Source: Streptomyces sp. NP-1717 (GTDB lineage Bacteria; Actinomycetota; Actinomycetes; Streptomycetales; Streptomycetaceae). From it: 64,000 bases of DNA. Under the pieces are notes generated by a model. It was not told the origin of the DNA, ran no database searches, and saw nothing but the letters and a program-made list of their open reading frames with translations. Where the stretch lies: contig NZ_JAAPBF010000012.1 in assembly GCF_022695985.1 (NCBI RefSeq), positions 1 through 64,000 on the forward strand, written 5' to 3'. Within the stretch, counting starts at the first letter, position 1. Every line of letters starts with the position of its first letter. Made by a program: the position numbers and the translations under genes. Of this stretch, positions 9,142 through 19,800 are shown piece after piece.

Positions 9142-9502
9142 AGGGACTCCCCTACCGAAATTTGATATGTGTGACTCGTCGTCAAGCACAAGCGTAGGCA
9201 GTGCGAGGGTTTCAGGACATTGGCTCCAGACGGTGTATCGGAGGTAGAAGTTCTTCTACCTCCGGCCCGTAAGAAACCTCCCGGCGGACCACATCACGCC
9301 TGATGGAAGCGGTTTTCAGCCACCTCTCACCCGGGTTTCGCGGGGTCCCGCTGTCAAGGTGCACGCAGCCCCACTACCGTCGGTGTCGTTTCGTCCACCC
9401 GAATTTCGGGAGTCCGCTGCATTACGCCGCGATGCGCCCGTCAATATGCTCGAACCGCACACGAAAAAAGCCCCCCACGGCATTTTGGAGGATGGAGTCG
9501 CC
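9142..9502. promoter_or_regulatory. Divergent control region with an 11-bp-arm dyad at 9239-9264
   Basis: 361 bp between the ABC operon (minus) and the PqqD-like gene (plus). It contains a perfect inverted repeat, CGGAGGTAGAA at 9239-9249 and TTCTACCTCCG at 9254-9264, separated by GTTC. The dyad is about 100 bp upstream of the ATPase start and is a good candidate for dimeric regulator binding, possibly the response regulator at 3763. The remainder shows no gene I can support. Confidence 0.65.
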
Positions 9503-9769
9503 ATGCGATCGGAAAGTGGTCTGGAGACGCGAGTTCGGCCCGACGGCAAGGTCGATTTCTTTCTTCCCCGTACGGGTCTGCGGCATCGCTGCGGCCCGAC
9601 GGGCACCTTGATGTGGATCGTTCTCCAGAGGCAGGAGTGGCAGGCGGAGCAGGCGGCCGAGGTCCTGGCCGAGCAGTGGGGCATCGCCTCCGAGTCGCTC
9701 CGTCCCGAGGTGGACGCCTGGGTGAGCCACTTCCAGAACGAGGGTCTGGTGCGCCGGTGTTCGGCGTGA
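9503..9769 (+). CDS. Small PqqD/RRE-fold protein
   Basis: 88-aa protein whose pattern (basic N terminus, FFLPRTG strand, GPTGTLMW, then a helical half ending WVSHFQNEGLVRR) matches PqqD-like peptide-recognition (RRE) proteins. Such domains bind leader peptides in RiPP pathways. No precursor peptide, radical SAM or cyclodehydratase gene is nearby, so the role in a PKS locus is unknown. The start was chosen from GGAG 5 nt upstream; an in-frame ATG at 9446 lacks a ribosome site. The gene stands alone between the ABC operon (divergent) and the PKS genes (convergent). Family call is from motif shape only. Confidence 0.65.
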   Translation: MRSESGLETRVRPDGKVDFFLPRTGLRHRCGPTGTLMWIVLQRQEWQAEQAAEVLAEQWGIASESLRPEVDAWVSHFQNEGLVRRCSA

Positions 9770-9779
9770 CCCACCGGCC

Positions 9780-9813
9780 GGCCGTGGCGGCCCCCGCGCG
9801 GGTCGCCACGGCC
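9780..9813. terminator. Hairpin between the PqqD-like gene and PKS D
   Basis: Perfect 10-bp arms GGCCGTGGCG and CGCCACGGCC with a 14-nt GC-rich loop, in the 94-bp gap between convergent gene ends. Probably a bidirectional terminator for the PKS operon and the small gene. Confidence 0.65.
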
Positions 9814-9863
9814 CGTACGCGGGCCGGCGCGCCGCGTACGTCCGTGCACGGCGTGGGCTGAGG

Positions 9864-12800
9864 TCATCCGCCGGTCGCACGGCCGGCGCCCGGCAGCCCG
9901 GCGAGCCAGTCGTCGACCGCGACCGCCGTCGTGGTCGACGACTCCTCCAGGAGCGTGAAGTGGTTGCCGGGCACCTCCCTCAGGGTGTGCTCAGCGTCCC
10001 AGCCGGCCCGCCAGTCGCCGGTGTCCGCCCCGGCGGACGTGAACGACTCGGCGGGCCGTACGAACAGGACGGGCGCTGTGAGAGCGCCGGGCGACCGGTC
10101 GAGGATCAGCTCGCTGTAGCGGCTCATGGCGGCGAGCCGTGGGGCGCTGAAACCGCCGAAGCTGTCCTCGCGGTCCAGCATTCCCTCGAACATCTCCCGC
10201 CACAGGTCGTCGTTGCCGCCGCCGTCGGGCAGATAGGTGTCCAGCAGGACGACCGCGTCGGCGGGGGTGCCCGCCTTCTCCAGGGTCTCGGCGACCGCGT
10301 GGGCGAACTGACCGCCCGAGGAGTAGCCGAGCAGCACGAAGGGCGCGTCGCCGGCCGCGGCCCGTGTCCCCTCGGTCAGGACGTCCACGACCGCGTCGAA
10401 GGACAGCGGCAGCGGCTCGTCACGCCCGAAGCCGGGGACGGCCGGCACCGCGACCTCCCTGCGGCCGTGGAAGTGCGCGGCGAAGCGGGCGTACTGGTGC
10501 GCGCCGCCGAGCGCCATGGGCGAGGGCACGCAGATCAGGCGCCGTTCGGCGGGGCCGCGCGACAGGCGTACGGGCGGTGCGACGCGGCCCAGTTCGGCGA
10601 CGGTGGTGAAGCCGGGCAGGATGGCGGCCACCGCGCCGAGCAGGTCCATGCCCTTCGCCATCCGGCCGCCGGTCACGGCTTCCTCGTCGGTCCCGGCTTC
10701 CTCGTCGGGGCCGGACGCGCCCGCGCGGGCGTACTCCTCCTGGAGAACGGCGGCGAGCCGGGCGGGTGTGCCGTGGTCGAACACGGCCCCTGTCGTCAGG
10801 GTGAGTCCGGTGGCGGCGCGTACCGCACCGCGCAGTTCGGCGGCGGTCACCGAGTCCATGCCGGCTTCGAGGAAGACCGTGTCGGGGCCGATGCCGCCGT
10901 CCGCCGCGTATCCGAGCAGCGCGGCCGCCTCGGCGCTCACCAGTTCGGTCAGCACCTCGGCCGCCTCTTCCGGGGCCAGCCCGGCCAGCCGGTCGCGCAG
11001 TGGTTCGCGGGCCTCGGTGGGCGCCGTGGACAGGTGGCGCGGTGTGTCGAGGGCGGGCGCGGTGAGGGCGACGTCCGACGGGATCCAGTAACGCTCGTGC
11101 TGGAAGGCGTACGTGGGCAGCGGCGATACCGCCGTACCGGGGACGACGGCGGACCAGTCGGGCGTGAGCCCGTCCGCGTACAGCCGGGCGAGACCGGTGG
11201 CGACCGCGGCGCTCTCCGCGGTCCTGCGGCGGCCGAGCGCGACGAACAGCGCGTCGTCGGGGACCGCGCACTCGCGCGCCATGCCGGTCAGCACGGCGTC
11301 GGGGCCCAGTTCCACGAAGCGGCCGGCGCCACGCTCGGCGAGTGTCCGGACGGCGTCCGCGAACCGCACGGGCTCGCGCACGTGCCGGACCCAGTACCCG
11401 GGGTCGGTGAGCAGACCGGGCGGGGCGATGTCCCCGGTGACCCCGGAGACGAGCGGGATGCGGGGCTCGTGGAGGACCGCCTTCTCGCAGACCGCGCGGA
11501 AGTCGTCGAGCATGGCGTCCATCAGGGAGGAGTGGAAGGCGTGCGAGACCGTGAGCCGCTTCGTCCGGGCGAAGTTGTCCGCGACGGCGTGCACGGCGTC
11601 GGCCTCACCCGAGATCACCACCGAGGAGGGACTGTTGACGGCGGCGATGGCCACGCGTTCGGTGAGCAGGGGCCGGATCTCGTCCTCGGTGGCCTGGACG
11701 GCGACCATCGCCCCGCCCTCCGGGAGCGCCTGCATGAGCCGCCCCCGGGCGGCGACCAGCCGCCCCGCGTCGCCGAGACCGAGTACGCCCGCCACATGCG
11801 CGGCGGCGAGTTCGCCGATGGAGTGGCCGGCCAGGAGGTCGGGCCGGACGCCCCAGGACTCCAGCAGACGGAACATCGCGACCTCGAAGGCGAACAGCCC
11901 GGCCTGTGCGTACAGGGTGCGGTCGGCGGCGTCGGCGTCCGTGCCGGCCAGGACCTCGCTCAGTCCGACGCCGAGTGCCGACTCCGCCTCGTCGAAGGCG
12001 GCGGCGAACACCGGGAAGCGGGCGCGGAGTTCGGCGCCCATGCCGAGCCGCTGCGCGCCCTGGCCGGTGAACAGGTAGGCGGTGCGGGCCTTGGCGCGCG
12101 TACGGCCGCGTACGACCGCGGGGCCGCTGTCCCCCCGTGCCAGCGCGTCCAGGGCGGCGTGGAGACCGGCGGGGTCGGTGCCGGTGACGGCGGCCCGGTG
12201 GGCGAAGGCGGTACGCCGGGTGCCGAGGGCCCGCGCCACGGCGGCGGGGGTGTGCTCGGGGCGCGCGGCGGTGAAGTCCCGGAGCCGGGCGGCCTGGGCG
12301 GCCAGCGCCTCGGGGGTACGGGCGGACAACGGCCAGATGAGGACGGGTGGTTCGGCCGGTCCGTGGGCGGGTGCGGCCGTTTCGGGGTCTGGTGCCGCCG
12401 GGTCCGGGTGTGGGGACTCCGGAGCCGCCGGGGCCTGTTCGAGGACGACATGGGCGTTGGTGCCGCTGATCCCGAAGGACGAGACGCCCGCGCGGCGCGG
12501 CCGGCCGGCCTCCGGCCACTGCCGTGGCTCCGACACCAACTCCACGGCCCCCGCCGCCCAGTCGACCTGACGGGACGGCTCGTCGGCGTGCAGCGTCGCC
12601 GGGACCACGCCGTGGCGCATGGCGAGCACCATCTTCATCACGCCCGCGACACCCGCCGCGGCCTGGGTGTGCCCGAGGTTGGACTTGACCGAGCCGAGCA
12701 GCAACGGCTCGCCGTCCGGGCGCCCTTGGCCGTACGTCGCCAGCAACGCCTGCGCCTCGATCGGGTCACCGAGGGTGGTGCCCGTGCCATGTCCGTCGAC

Positions 12801-13790
12801 CACGTCGACCTCGGCGGCGGACAGCCGGGCCCGCGACAGCGCGGCACGGATCACCCGCTGCTGCGAGGGCCCGTTCGGCGCCGTGAGACCGTTCGAGGCG
12901 CCGTCCTGGTTCACCGCCGAGCCGCGTACGACGGCGAGCACCTCGTGCCCCGACCGCCGTGCGTCCGACAGCCGTTCGAGGACGAGGACGCCCAGTCCCT
13001 CGGCGAAACCGGTGCCGTCGGCGTCGGCGGCGTACGACTTGCAGCGGCCGTCCGGGGAGATGGCGCCCTGTCTGCTGAACTCGACGAAGGTGCCGGGCGA
13101 CGCCATCACCGTGACCCCGCCGGCCAGGGCGAGGTCCGCCTCACCCTGCTGAAGTGCCTGCGCGGCCAGGTGCAGCGCGACCAGGGACGACGAACACGCC
13201 GTGTCGACCGACAGGGTGGGCCCTTCGAGGCCCAAGGTGTAGGCGACCCGGCCCGCGACCATGCTGCCGGTACCGAAACTGCCGAAGTAGTCGTGGTACA
13301 TCACCCCGGCGTAGACACCGGTCCGGCTGCCCCTCAGGGTCGCCGGGTCGATGCCCGCGTGCTCCAGCGCCTCCCACGATCCTTCGAGGAGGAGCCGCTG
13401 CTGCGGGTCCATGACCAGGGCCTCGCGGGGCGAGATCCCGAAGAAGGCGGCGTCGAACTCCCCCGCGTCGTGCAGGAATCCGCCCTCTTCGGTGACCGAC
13501 CTGCTGCGCCCGTCGGCGTCGTGCAGCGCCTGCTCCCAGCCCCGGTCGGCGGGGAATCCCGTGACGCCGTCCCGGCCGCCGGCCAGCAGCTCCCACAGAT
13601 CGTCAGGAGATGTGACGCCGCCGGGGTAACGGCAGGCCATGCCCACGATCGCGACGGGCTCGCGCCGCGCGGCGATGAGCGCGCGGTTCTGCTCGCGCAG
13701 CCGCTCGGTCTCCTTGAGCGAAGCGCGCAGCGCTTCGAGCATCCTGGTGTCGGGCTTGGCGGGCTCGGCCACGTTCCTACTCCTCGTCAC
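9864..13790 (-). CDS. Type I PKS protein D: terminal module KS-AT-ACP-TE
   Basis: 1308 aa, last PKS in transcription order. A coiled N-terminal docking segment ([15 protein letters not shown]) precedes a KS (active Cys near residue 199 in DTACSSS), a malonyl-type AT (GHSIGE near 655; HAFH specificity motif), an ACP ([10 protein letters not shown], Ser near 979) and a thioesterase (GYSSGG Ser near 1156; catalytic His in GNHFTLLEE). No KR, DH or ER is present, so the last beta-carbon should remain a ketone and the TE should release a 3-oxo acid or lactone. Oddities: the KS His motif reads VVDGHGTGT instead of VEAHGTGT, and the ACP reads MDSV not FDSL. The start GTG follows GAGGAG by 5 nt and lies 21 bp after PKS C. 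Confidence 0.95.
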   Translation of the reverse strand: MTRSRNVAEPAKPDTRMLEALRASLKETERLREQNRALIAARREPVAIVGMACRYPGGVTSPDDLWELLAGGRDGVTGFPADRGWEQALHDADGRSRSVTEEGGFLHDAGEFDAAFFGISPREALVMDPQQRLLLEGSWEALEHAGIDPATLRGSRTGVYAGVMYHDYFGSFGTGSMVAGRVAYTLGLEGPTLSVDTACSSSLVALHLAAQALQQGEADLALAGGVTVMASPGTFVEFSRQGAISPDGRCKSYAADADGTGFAEGLGVLVLERLSDARRSGHEVLAVVRGSAVNQDGASNGLTAPNGPSQQRVIRAALSRARLSAAEVDVVDGHGTGTTLGDPIEAQALLATYGQGRPDGEPLLLGSVKSNLGHTQAAAGVAGVMKMVLAMRHGVVPATLHADEPSRQVDWAAGAVELVSEPRQWPEAGRPRRAGVSSFGISGTNAHVVLEQAPAAPESPHPDPAAPDPETAAPAHGPAEPPVLIWPLSARTPEALAAQAARLRDFTAARPEHTPAAVARALGTRRTAFAHRAAVTGTDPAGLHAALDALARGDSGPAVVRGRTRAKARTAYLFTGQGAQRLGMGAELRARFPVFAAAFDEAESALGVGLSEVLAGTDADAADRTLYAQAGLFAFEVAMFRLLESWGVRPDLLAGHSIGELAAAHVAGVLGLGDAGRLVAARGRLMQALPEGGAMVAVQATEDEIRPLLTERVAIAAVNSPSSVVISGEADAVHAVADNFARTKRLTVSHAFHSSLMDAMLDDFRAVCEKAVLHEPRIPLVSGVTGDIAPPGLLTDPGYWVRHVREPVRFADAVRTLAERGAGRFVELGPDAVLTGMARECAVPDDALFVALGRRRTAESAAVATGLARLYADGLTPDWSAVVPGTAVSPLPTYAFQHERYWIPSDVALTAPALDTPRHLSTAPTEAREPLRDRLAGLAPEEAAEVLTELVSAEAAALLGYAADGGIGPDTVFLEAGMDSVTAAELRGAVRAATGLTLTTGAVFDHGTPARLAAVLQEEYARAGASGPDEEAGTDEEAVTGGRMAKGMDLLGAVAAILPGFTTVAELGRVAPPVRLSRGPAERRLICVPSPMALGGAHQYARFAAHFHGRREVAVPAVPGFGRDEPLPLSFDAVVDVLTEGTRAAAGDAPFVLLGYSSGGQFAHAVAETLEKAGTPADAVVLLDTYLPDGGGNDDLWREMFEGMLDREDSFGGFSAPRLAAMSRYSELILDRSPGALTAPVLFVRPAESFTSAGADTGDWRAGWDAEHTLREVPGNHFTLLEESSTTTAVAVDDWLAGLPGAGRATGG

Positions 13791-13811
13791 GGTTCTCCTC
13801 GCGCGGTCTCG

Positions 13812-16800
13812 TCACAGGGCGTCGTCGTCCTTGACGAGGTCGTCCAGAGCGAGGCTGATCAGGCTCTCCGCGTCCATGGCGTCGATCGATGCGCGGCCGT
13901 CCCCGTCCTGCTCCGCCGCCCCGTCGGCGCGCACGCCCGCGAGCCGCAGCAGCCCCTCCATGAGGCCGGACTCCTTCAGATCGGCGAGCGGGATCGTGGC
14001 GAAGGCCCGGCGGACCGACTCCTCGTCCGTGCCCCCACCGGTCGGTGCGGTCTCCGTCGTCTCCGGGGCGAGCTGTCCCGCCAGTTCGACGGCGAGGACC
14101 GACGGGCTCGGGTGGTCGAAGATGAGCGTGGCGGGCAGCCTGAGGCCGCTCACCTCGTTGAGCCGGTTACGGAACTCCACCGCCGTGAGCGAGTCGAACC
14201 CCAGCTCGCTGAAAGCCAGTTGAGGATCGATGTCGCCGGTACCGAGCACCGCCTGTGCCTGTTCGGTGACGACGTCGAGCAGCGCGGCTGTCCGCTCGTC
14301 GGGCGTCAGTCCGACCAGGGCGGTGCGCAGCGCCGCCGATGCGGTGGAAGCGGCGCAGGCCGGCCGGCGGGAGGGCCGGACGAGACCGCGCAGCGGCGGC
14401 GGGATCCGCCCGCCGCGCGCCATGGCACCCAGGTCGAGGGCGGCGGGCATCAGGACCGGTTCGGGCCGTCCGGCGCAGGCGTCGAAGAGGGCGAGTCCCG
14501 TCTTCTCGTCGAGCGCGCTCACGCCGCCCTGCGCCAGTCGGCGCGTATCGGTGTCACCGAGGCGGTCGGCCATGCCGCCGCTGCCCGCCCACGCGCCCCA
14601 GGCCAGGGACACGGCGGGCAGCCCGAGCGCCGACCGGTGGGCGGCCAGCGCGTCCAGGTAGGCGTTGGCCGCCGCGTAACCGGCCTGTCCGGGGCTGCCG
14701 AGGAGACCCGCCGCCGAGGAGAACAGGACGAACGCGCCGAGGTCCAGGTCCCGCGTGAGCCGGTGGAGGTTCCAGGCGGCGTCCACCTTCGGCCGCAGGA
14801 CGGCGGCCAGGCGCTCGGGGGTGAGGGTGGTGAGGGTGGCGTCGCCCAGGACGCCCGCGGCGTGCACCACGGCGGAGACGGGGTGCTCGGCGAACACCTC
14901 CGCCAGGGCGCCGGGATCGGCGGCGTCGCAGCCGACGACGGTCGCCTCGGCGCCCAACTCTGCGAGTTCCGCCACGAGTTCGGCCGCTCCTTCGGCCTCC
15001 GGGCCGCGCCTGCTGAGGAGTACGAGGCGGTCCGCGCCGTGCGTGGTGACAAGATGGCGGGCCACCAGCCGGCCGAGCGCGCCGGTGCCGCCGGTGATCA
15101 GGACCCCGCCGCGCCAGTCGGGTGCGGTGGGCGCGGGGATGCGCGGGGCCCGGACGAGCCGGGGTACGGCGAGCGTTCCGTTCCGTACGACGACCTGGGG
15201 TTCGCCGGACGCGACGGCGGAGGCGACTGCCTGGGGCAGCAGCGCCCATGACGCGTCCGCGAGGTCGGTGTCGACCAGCACGACGCGGTCCGGGTGTTCG
15301 GACTGGGCGGACCTGACGAGGCCCCAGGCCGCCGCCGCTCCCGGATCGGCGTCCGCGCCGCCGTCACCGGCGATGGCGCCCGACGTCACGACGGCCAGGG
15401 TGGTGTCCGCGCGCCGCTCGTCGGTGAGCCAGGCGCTCAACCGGCCGAGGAGTACGGCGAGTGAGTCGTGGACCTCGGCGGGTTCCGCGCCCGAGGCGTA
15501 GGGCAGGACGACGGTGTCGGCGTCCGGTGCCCCGTCGAGCGAGTCCGCCGTTGTCACCCGGCCGACCCGGCCCGTGAGGGCATCCACGAGGTCACCGCCG
15601 GTGGCGCCGACGACGGCCCAGTGCCGGCCGGACAGCGCTGCCGCTCCCGGCAGTTCGCGCACCGGCAGTTCGGCCCAGCCCTGGGTGAAGAGGGTGTCCT
15701 CGCCGTCGGCCGCACGTGCGGCGAGGTCGCGGGGCGGCTCCCGGAGGGCCAGTGAGCCGACCTGGACGACGGGCGTGCCGAGCGTGTCGGTGGCCTCGAC
15801 GCGTACGGCTCCGGGGCCGTTCGGCCCGATCCGTACCCGCAGGGCGGTCGCGCCCGTGGCGTGGAGCCGTACACCGCTCCACACGAAGGGCAGGGCCAGC
15901 CGCTCGGCCGCGCCCTCGCGCAGTCCCACGGCGTGCAGCGCGGCGTCGAACAGGGCCGGGTGCAGTCCGAACGGGCCGACGGGGTCCGCTTCCTGATCGG
16001 CCGTCACCTCGGCGAAGACCTCGTCGCCGAGTCGCCAGGCGGCGCGCAGCCCTTGGAACGCGGGGCCGTAGTCGGCGCCGATCCCGGCCAGCCGCTCGTA
16101 CATACCGGTCACCTCGACCGGCTCCGCGCCCACCGGCGGCCAGACGGCCGCCTCCGTTCGCGGGGCCGGGTCGGTGGCGGGCCTCAGCATCCCTGCGGCG
16201 TGCTCGGTCCAGGGGCCACCGGCGACCGGGGAGGAGTACACGTGGAACGGGCGCGCGCCGCTCTCGTCGGGGGCGCCGACCGCGCACTGGATCGGGACGG
16301 AGCCCTTCTCGGGCAGGAACAGCGGTTCGGCGAGGGTGAGTTCGCCGACGGTGTCGCATCCGGCGCGGGCACCGGCCGCGAGCGCCATCTCGACGAAGGC
16401 GGTTCCGGGCAGCAGGGTGGCGCCGCCGATGGTGTGGTCGGCCAGCCAGGGGCGCTCGCGGGGCGACAGGGTGCCCGTGTAGAGGGTGCCGCCGGATCCG
16501 GCGAGGTCCACCTCGCTGCCGAGCAGCGGGTGTCCGCCACCGGCGCCGCCCGTCCGCGGCTCGCTGTCCATCCAGTACCTGCGGCGCTGGAAGGCGTAGG
16601 TCGGCAGGTCGACACCGGCGCCGCCGGGCAGCAGCCGTGCCCAGTCGACGTGGCCGCCGCGCACGTGCAGCGCGGCGAGCGCCGCGACGACCGAGGACGG
16701 CTCGTCGCGGTCCTTGCGCAGTGCGGGCACCACGAGCGCGTCGCCGGTCAGGGAGCCCACGGCCATGGGGGTCAGCGCGGCGCCCGGCCCCACCTCCACG

Positions 16801-19800
16801 AACCGCCGCACGCCCGCCTCCTCCAGGCCGCGTACGGCGTCGTGGAACCGTACGGCCTCACGGGCGTGCCGCACCCAGTAGGCGGCCGTACGGAGGTCGT
16901 CCTCCGCCGCCGGGGCGCCGGTGAGCGCCGAGACGACGGGCAGCCGGGGCCGGTGGTAGGTGACGCTGTTCGCGACGTCCTCGAACGCGGCGAGCATCGG
17001 GTCCATCAGCGGTGAGTGGAAGGCGTGGCTGACGGTCAGTTCCCTGGTCCGCCCGAAGCGGCCTGCCAGGGCGCGTACGGCGTCGGCGCCGCCCGAGACG
17101 ACCACCGCGTCGGGCCCGTTGACGGCGGCGATGCCGACGCCTTCGGTGAGCAGCGGCCGGATCTCGTCCTCCGTCGCCTTGACGGCCACCATGACGCCGC
17201 CCGGCGGGAGTTGCTGCATCAGCCGGCCGCGGGCGGCGACCAGGGCGCAGGCGTCCTCCAGCGTGAGGATCCCGGCCACGTGCGCGGCGGCGAACTCGCC
17301 GACGGAGTGGCCGGTCACGATGTCGGGTGTCACGCCGAGGGATTCGAGCAGACGGTGGAGCGCGACCTCGACGGCGAAGAGGGCGGGCTGGGTGAACTCC
17401 GTCCGGGCCAGGGCCTCTTCGGACTCCATGACCTCGGCGAGCGGCTGGGGGAGCAGCGGGTCGAGGACGCCGCGTACGTCGTCCAGGGCGCGGGCGAAGA
17501 CCGGGAAGGCGGCGGCGAGTTCGCGCCCCATGCCCGCGGTCTGGGAGCCCTGCCCCGAGAAGAGGAAGGCGAGTCTGCCGTCACCGGCGGTCCCGGTCAG
17601 CACGGTGGGCGCGCCGGTGCCGTCCGCCAAAGCCCGCAGCCCGTCGAGGAGTTCGGCCGGGGTACGGCCCACGACGGCGGCGCGGTGCGGGTGGTGGGCG
17701 CGGGTGGTGGCGAGGGCGCCGGCGACGGGCCGGGCCCCGCCGAGGAGGTCCCCCGCCGGGTCGGCGTTCTCGCGCGGAAGACCCTCGAAACGGTCGAGCA
17801 GCCGGGCGGCCTGGGCGCGCAGGGCTTCGGCGGTGTGCCCGGAGATCAGCCACGGCACGGTGTCCGGCGCCGCCGGGGTGTCACCGGCTCCGGTGGCCGA
17901 GGGCTCCGGCGCGGGTTCGGCCGCCGCCTCGATGACCACGTGCGCGTTGGTGCCGCTGAGACCGAAGGAGGATATGCCCGCGCGCCGGGGCCTGTTGTCG
18001 TACTCGGGCCACTCGCGTGACTCGGTGAGCAGCCGTACGTTGCCGTCCTCCCAGTCGATGTGCCGGGACGGCGCGTCGACGTGCAGGGTCGGCGGCAGGA
18101 CGCCGTTGCGCAGCGCCTGCACCATCTTGATGACGCCCGCGACACCGGCCGCCGCCTGGGCGTGGCCGATGTTGGACTTCACCGAGCCCAGCCACAGCGG
18201 CCGTTCCTCGCTGTGTTCGGCGCCGTAGGTGGCGATGATCGCCTGCGCCTCGATCGGGTCGCCGAGGGTGGTGGCGGTGCCGTGGGCCTCGACGGCGTCG
18301 ACGTCGGCGCCGGTGAGCCCGGCCGATTCGAGCGCCTTGCGGATGACCTTCTGCTGGGCGGGCCCGTTGGGCGCGGTGATTCCGTTGGAGGCGCCGTCCT
18401 GGTTGACGGCCGTGCCGCGCAGGACCGCCAGGACCCGGTGGCCGTTGCGGCGGGCGTCGGAGAGCCGTTCCAGTACGAGGACGCCGGCGCCCTCGCTGAA
18501 GCCGGTGCCGCCCGCCGAGTCGGCGAAGGACCGGCACCGTCCGTCGCTCGACAGCCCACGGTGGCGGCTGAACTCGACGAAGACTCCCGGCGTCGCCATC
18601 ACGGTCACGCCACCGGCCAGCGCGAGCGAGCAGTCGCCCTGGCGCAGCGACTGGGCGGCGAGGTGCATGGCGACGAGGGACGAGGAGCAGGCGGTGTCCA
18701 CGGACAGGGTCGGGCCTTCGAGACCGAGGGTGTAGGCGATGCGCCCGGACACGACGCTGCCGGAGCCGAAACTGCCGAAGTAGTCGTGGTACATGACGCC
18801 GGCGAAGACTCCGGTCTGGGAGCCGCGGAGTGTCGCGGGGTCGATCGCGGCGCGCTCCAGGGCCTCCCAGGAGGTCTCCAGCAGGACGCGCTGCTGCGGG
18901 TCGGTGACGAGGGACTCCTCGCCGTCCATGGCGAAGAACCCGGCGTCGAAGTCGGCGGCGCCGTGCAGGAATCCGCCTTCGCGGGTGTAGCTGGTGCCGG
19001 GGCGGTCGAGGGTGGGGTCGTACAGCGCGTCGAGGTCCCAGCCCCGGTCGTCGGGGAAGTCGCCGACCGCGTCGGCGCCGTCGGCGACGAGCCGCCACAG
19101 GTCCTCGGGGGACTCGACGCCGCCGGGGAAGCGGCAGCCCATGCCGATGACGGCGATGGGTTCGTCGGGGTCGGCGGCGGACCGGCCGGTGCCCGCCCGC
19201 GTGGTGCCGGTGGCCGCGCCGGGCTCCAGGTTGTCGGTGAGCTGGGCGAGCAGGAAGCCGGCGAGCGCGGTGGGCGTCGGGTGGTCGAAGACGAGCGTCG
19301 CGGGGAGCCGGAGTCCGGTGGCCGCGCCCAGGCCGTTGCGCAGTTCGACGGCGGCGAGCGAGTCGAAGCCCAACTCCTTGAAGGGGCTGGTGCGATCGAC
19401 CGCGTCGGCCGAGCGGTGGCCGAGGATGGCCGCGACCTGGGAGCGGACGAGGTCGACGAGCAGCGGTTCGCGCTCGCTGTCGAGGAGTCCGGCGAGCCTG
19501 CCGCGCAGCGAGTCGGCGCTCTGTCCGCCGCCCGCCGCCGCTGCCCCGCGCCGTACGGGGACCAGTCGGCGCAGCAGCGGCGCGAGCGCGTCGCCCTGGG
19601 CGCGGAGACCGGCCAGGTCGAGTTTGACCGGCAGTAGTGCGGGCTCGTCCCCGGCGAGGGCGGCGTCGAAGAGGGCGAGTCCTTCCTCGGTGGCCAGCGG
19701 GGCGACTCCGCCGCGCGCGATACGGGACTTGTCGGTGCCGTCGAGCGCGCCGGTCATTCCGCTCGCCTGCTCCCACAGTCCCCAGGCCAGGGCGTGCGCG

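Noticed and set aside
10900..11100. Hidden KR or DH in PKS D
   Set aside because: Only a short linker separates AT from ACP; no Rossmann glycine motif or HxxxGxxxxP is present.
9960..15251. 1763-codon plus-strand frame opposite the PKS genes
   Set aside because: Low-complexity Gly/Arg/Val-rich composition and antisense to clear PKS domains; an effect of extreme third-position GC.
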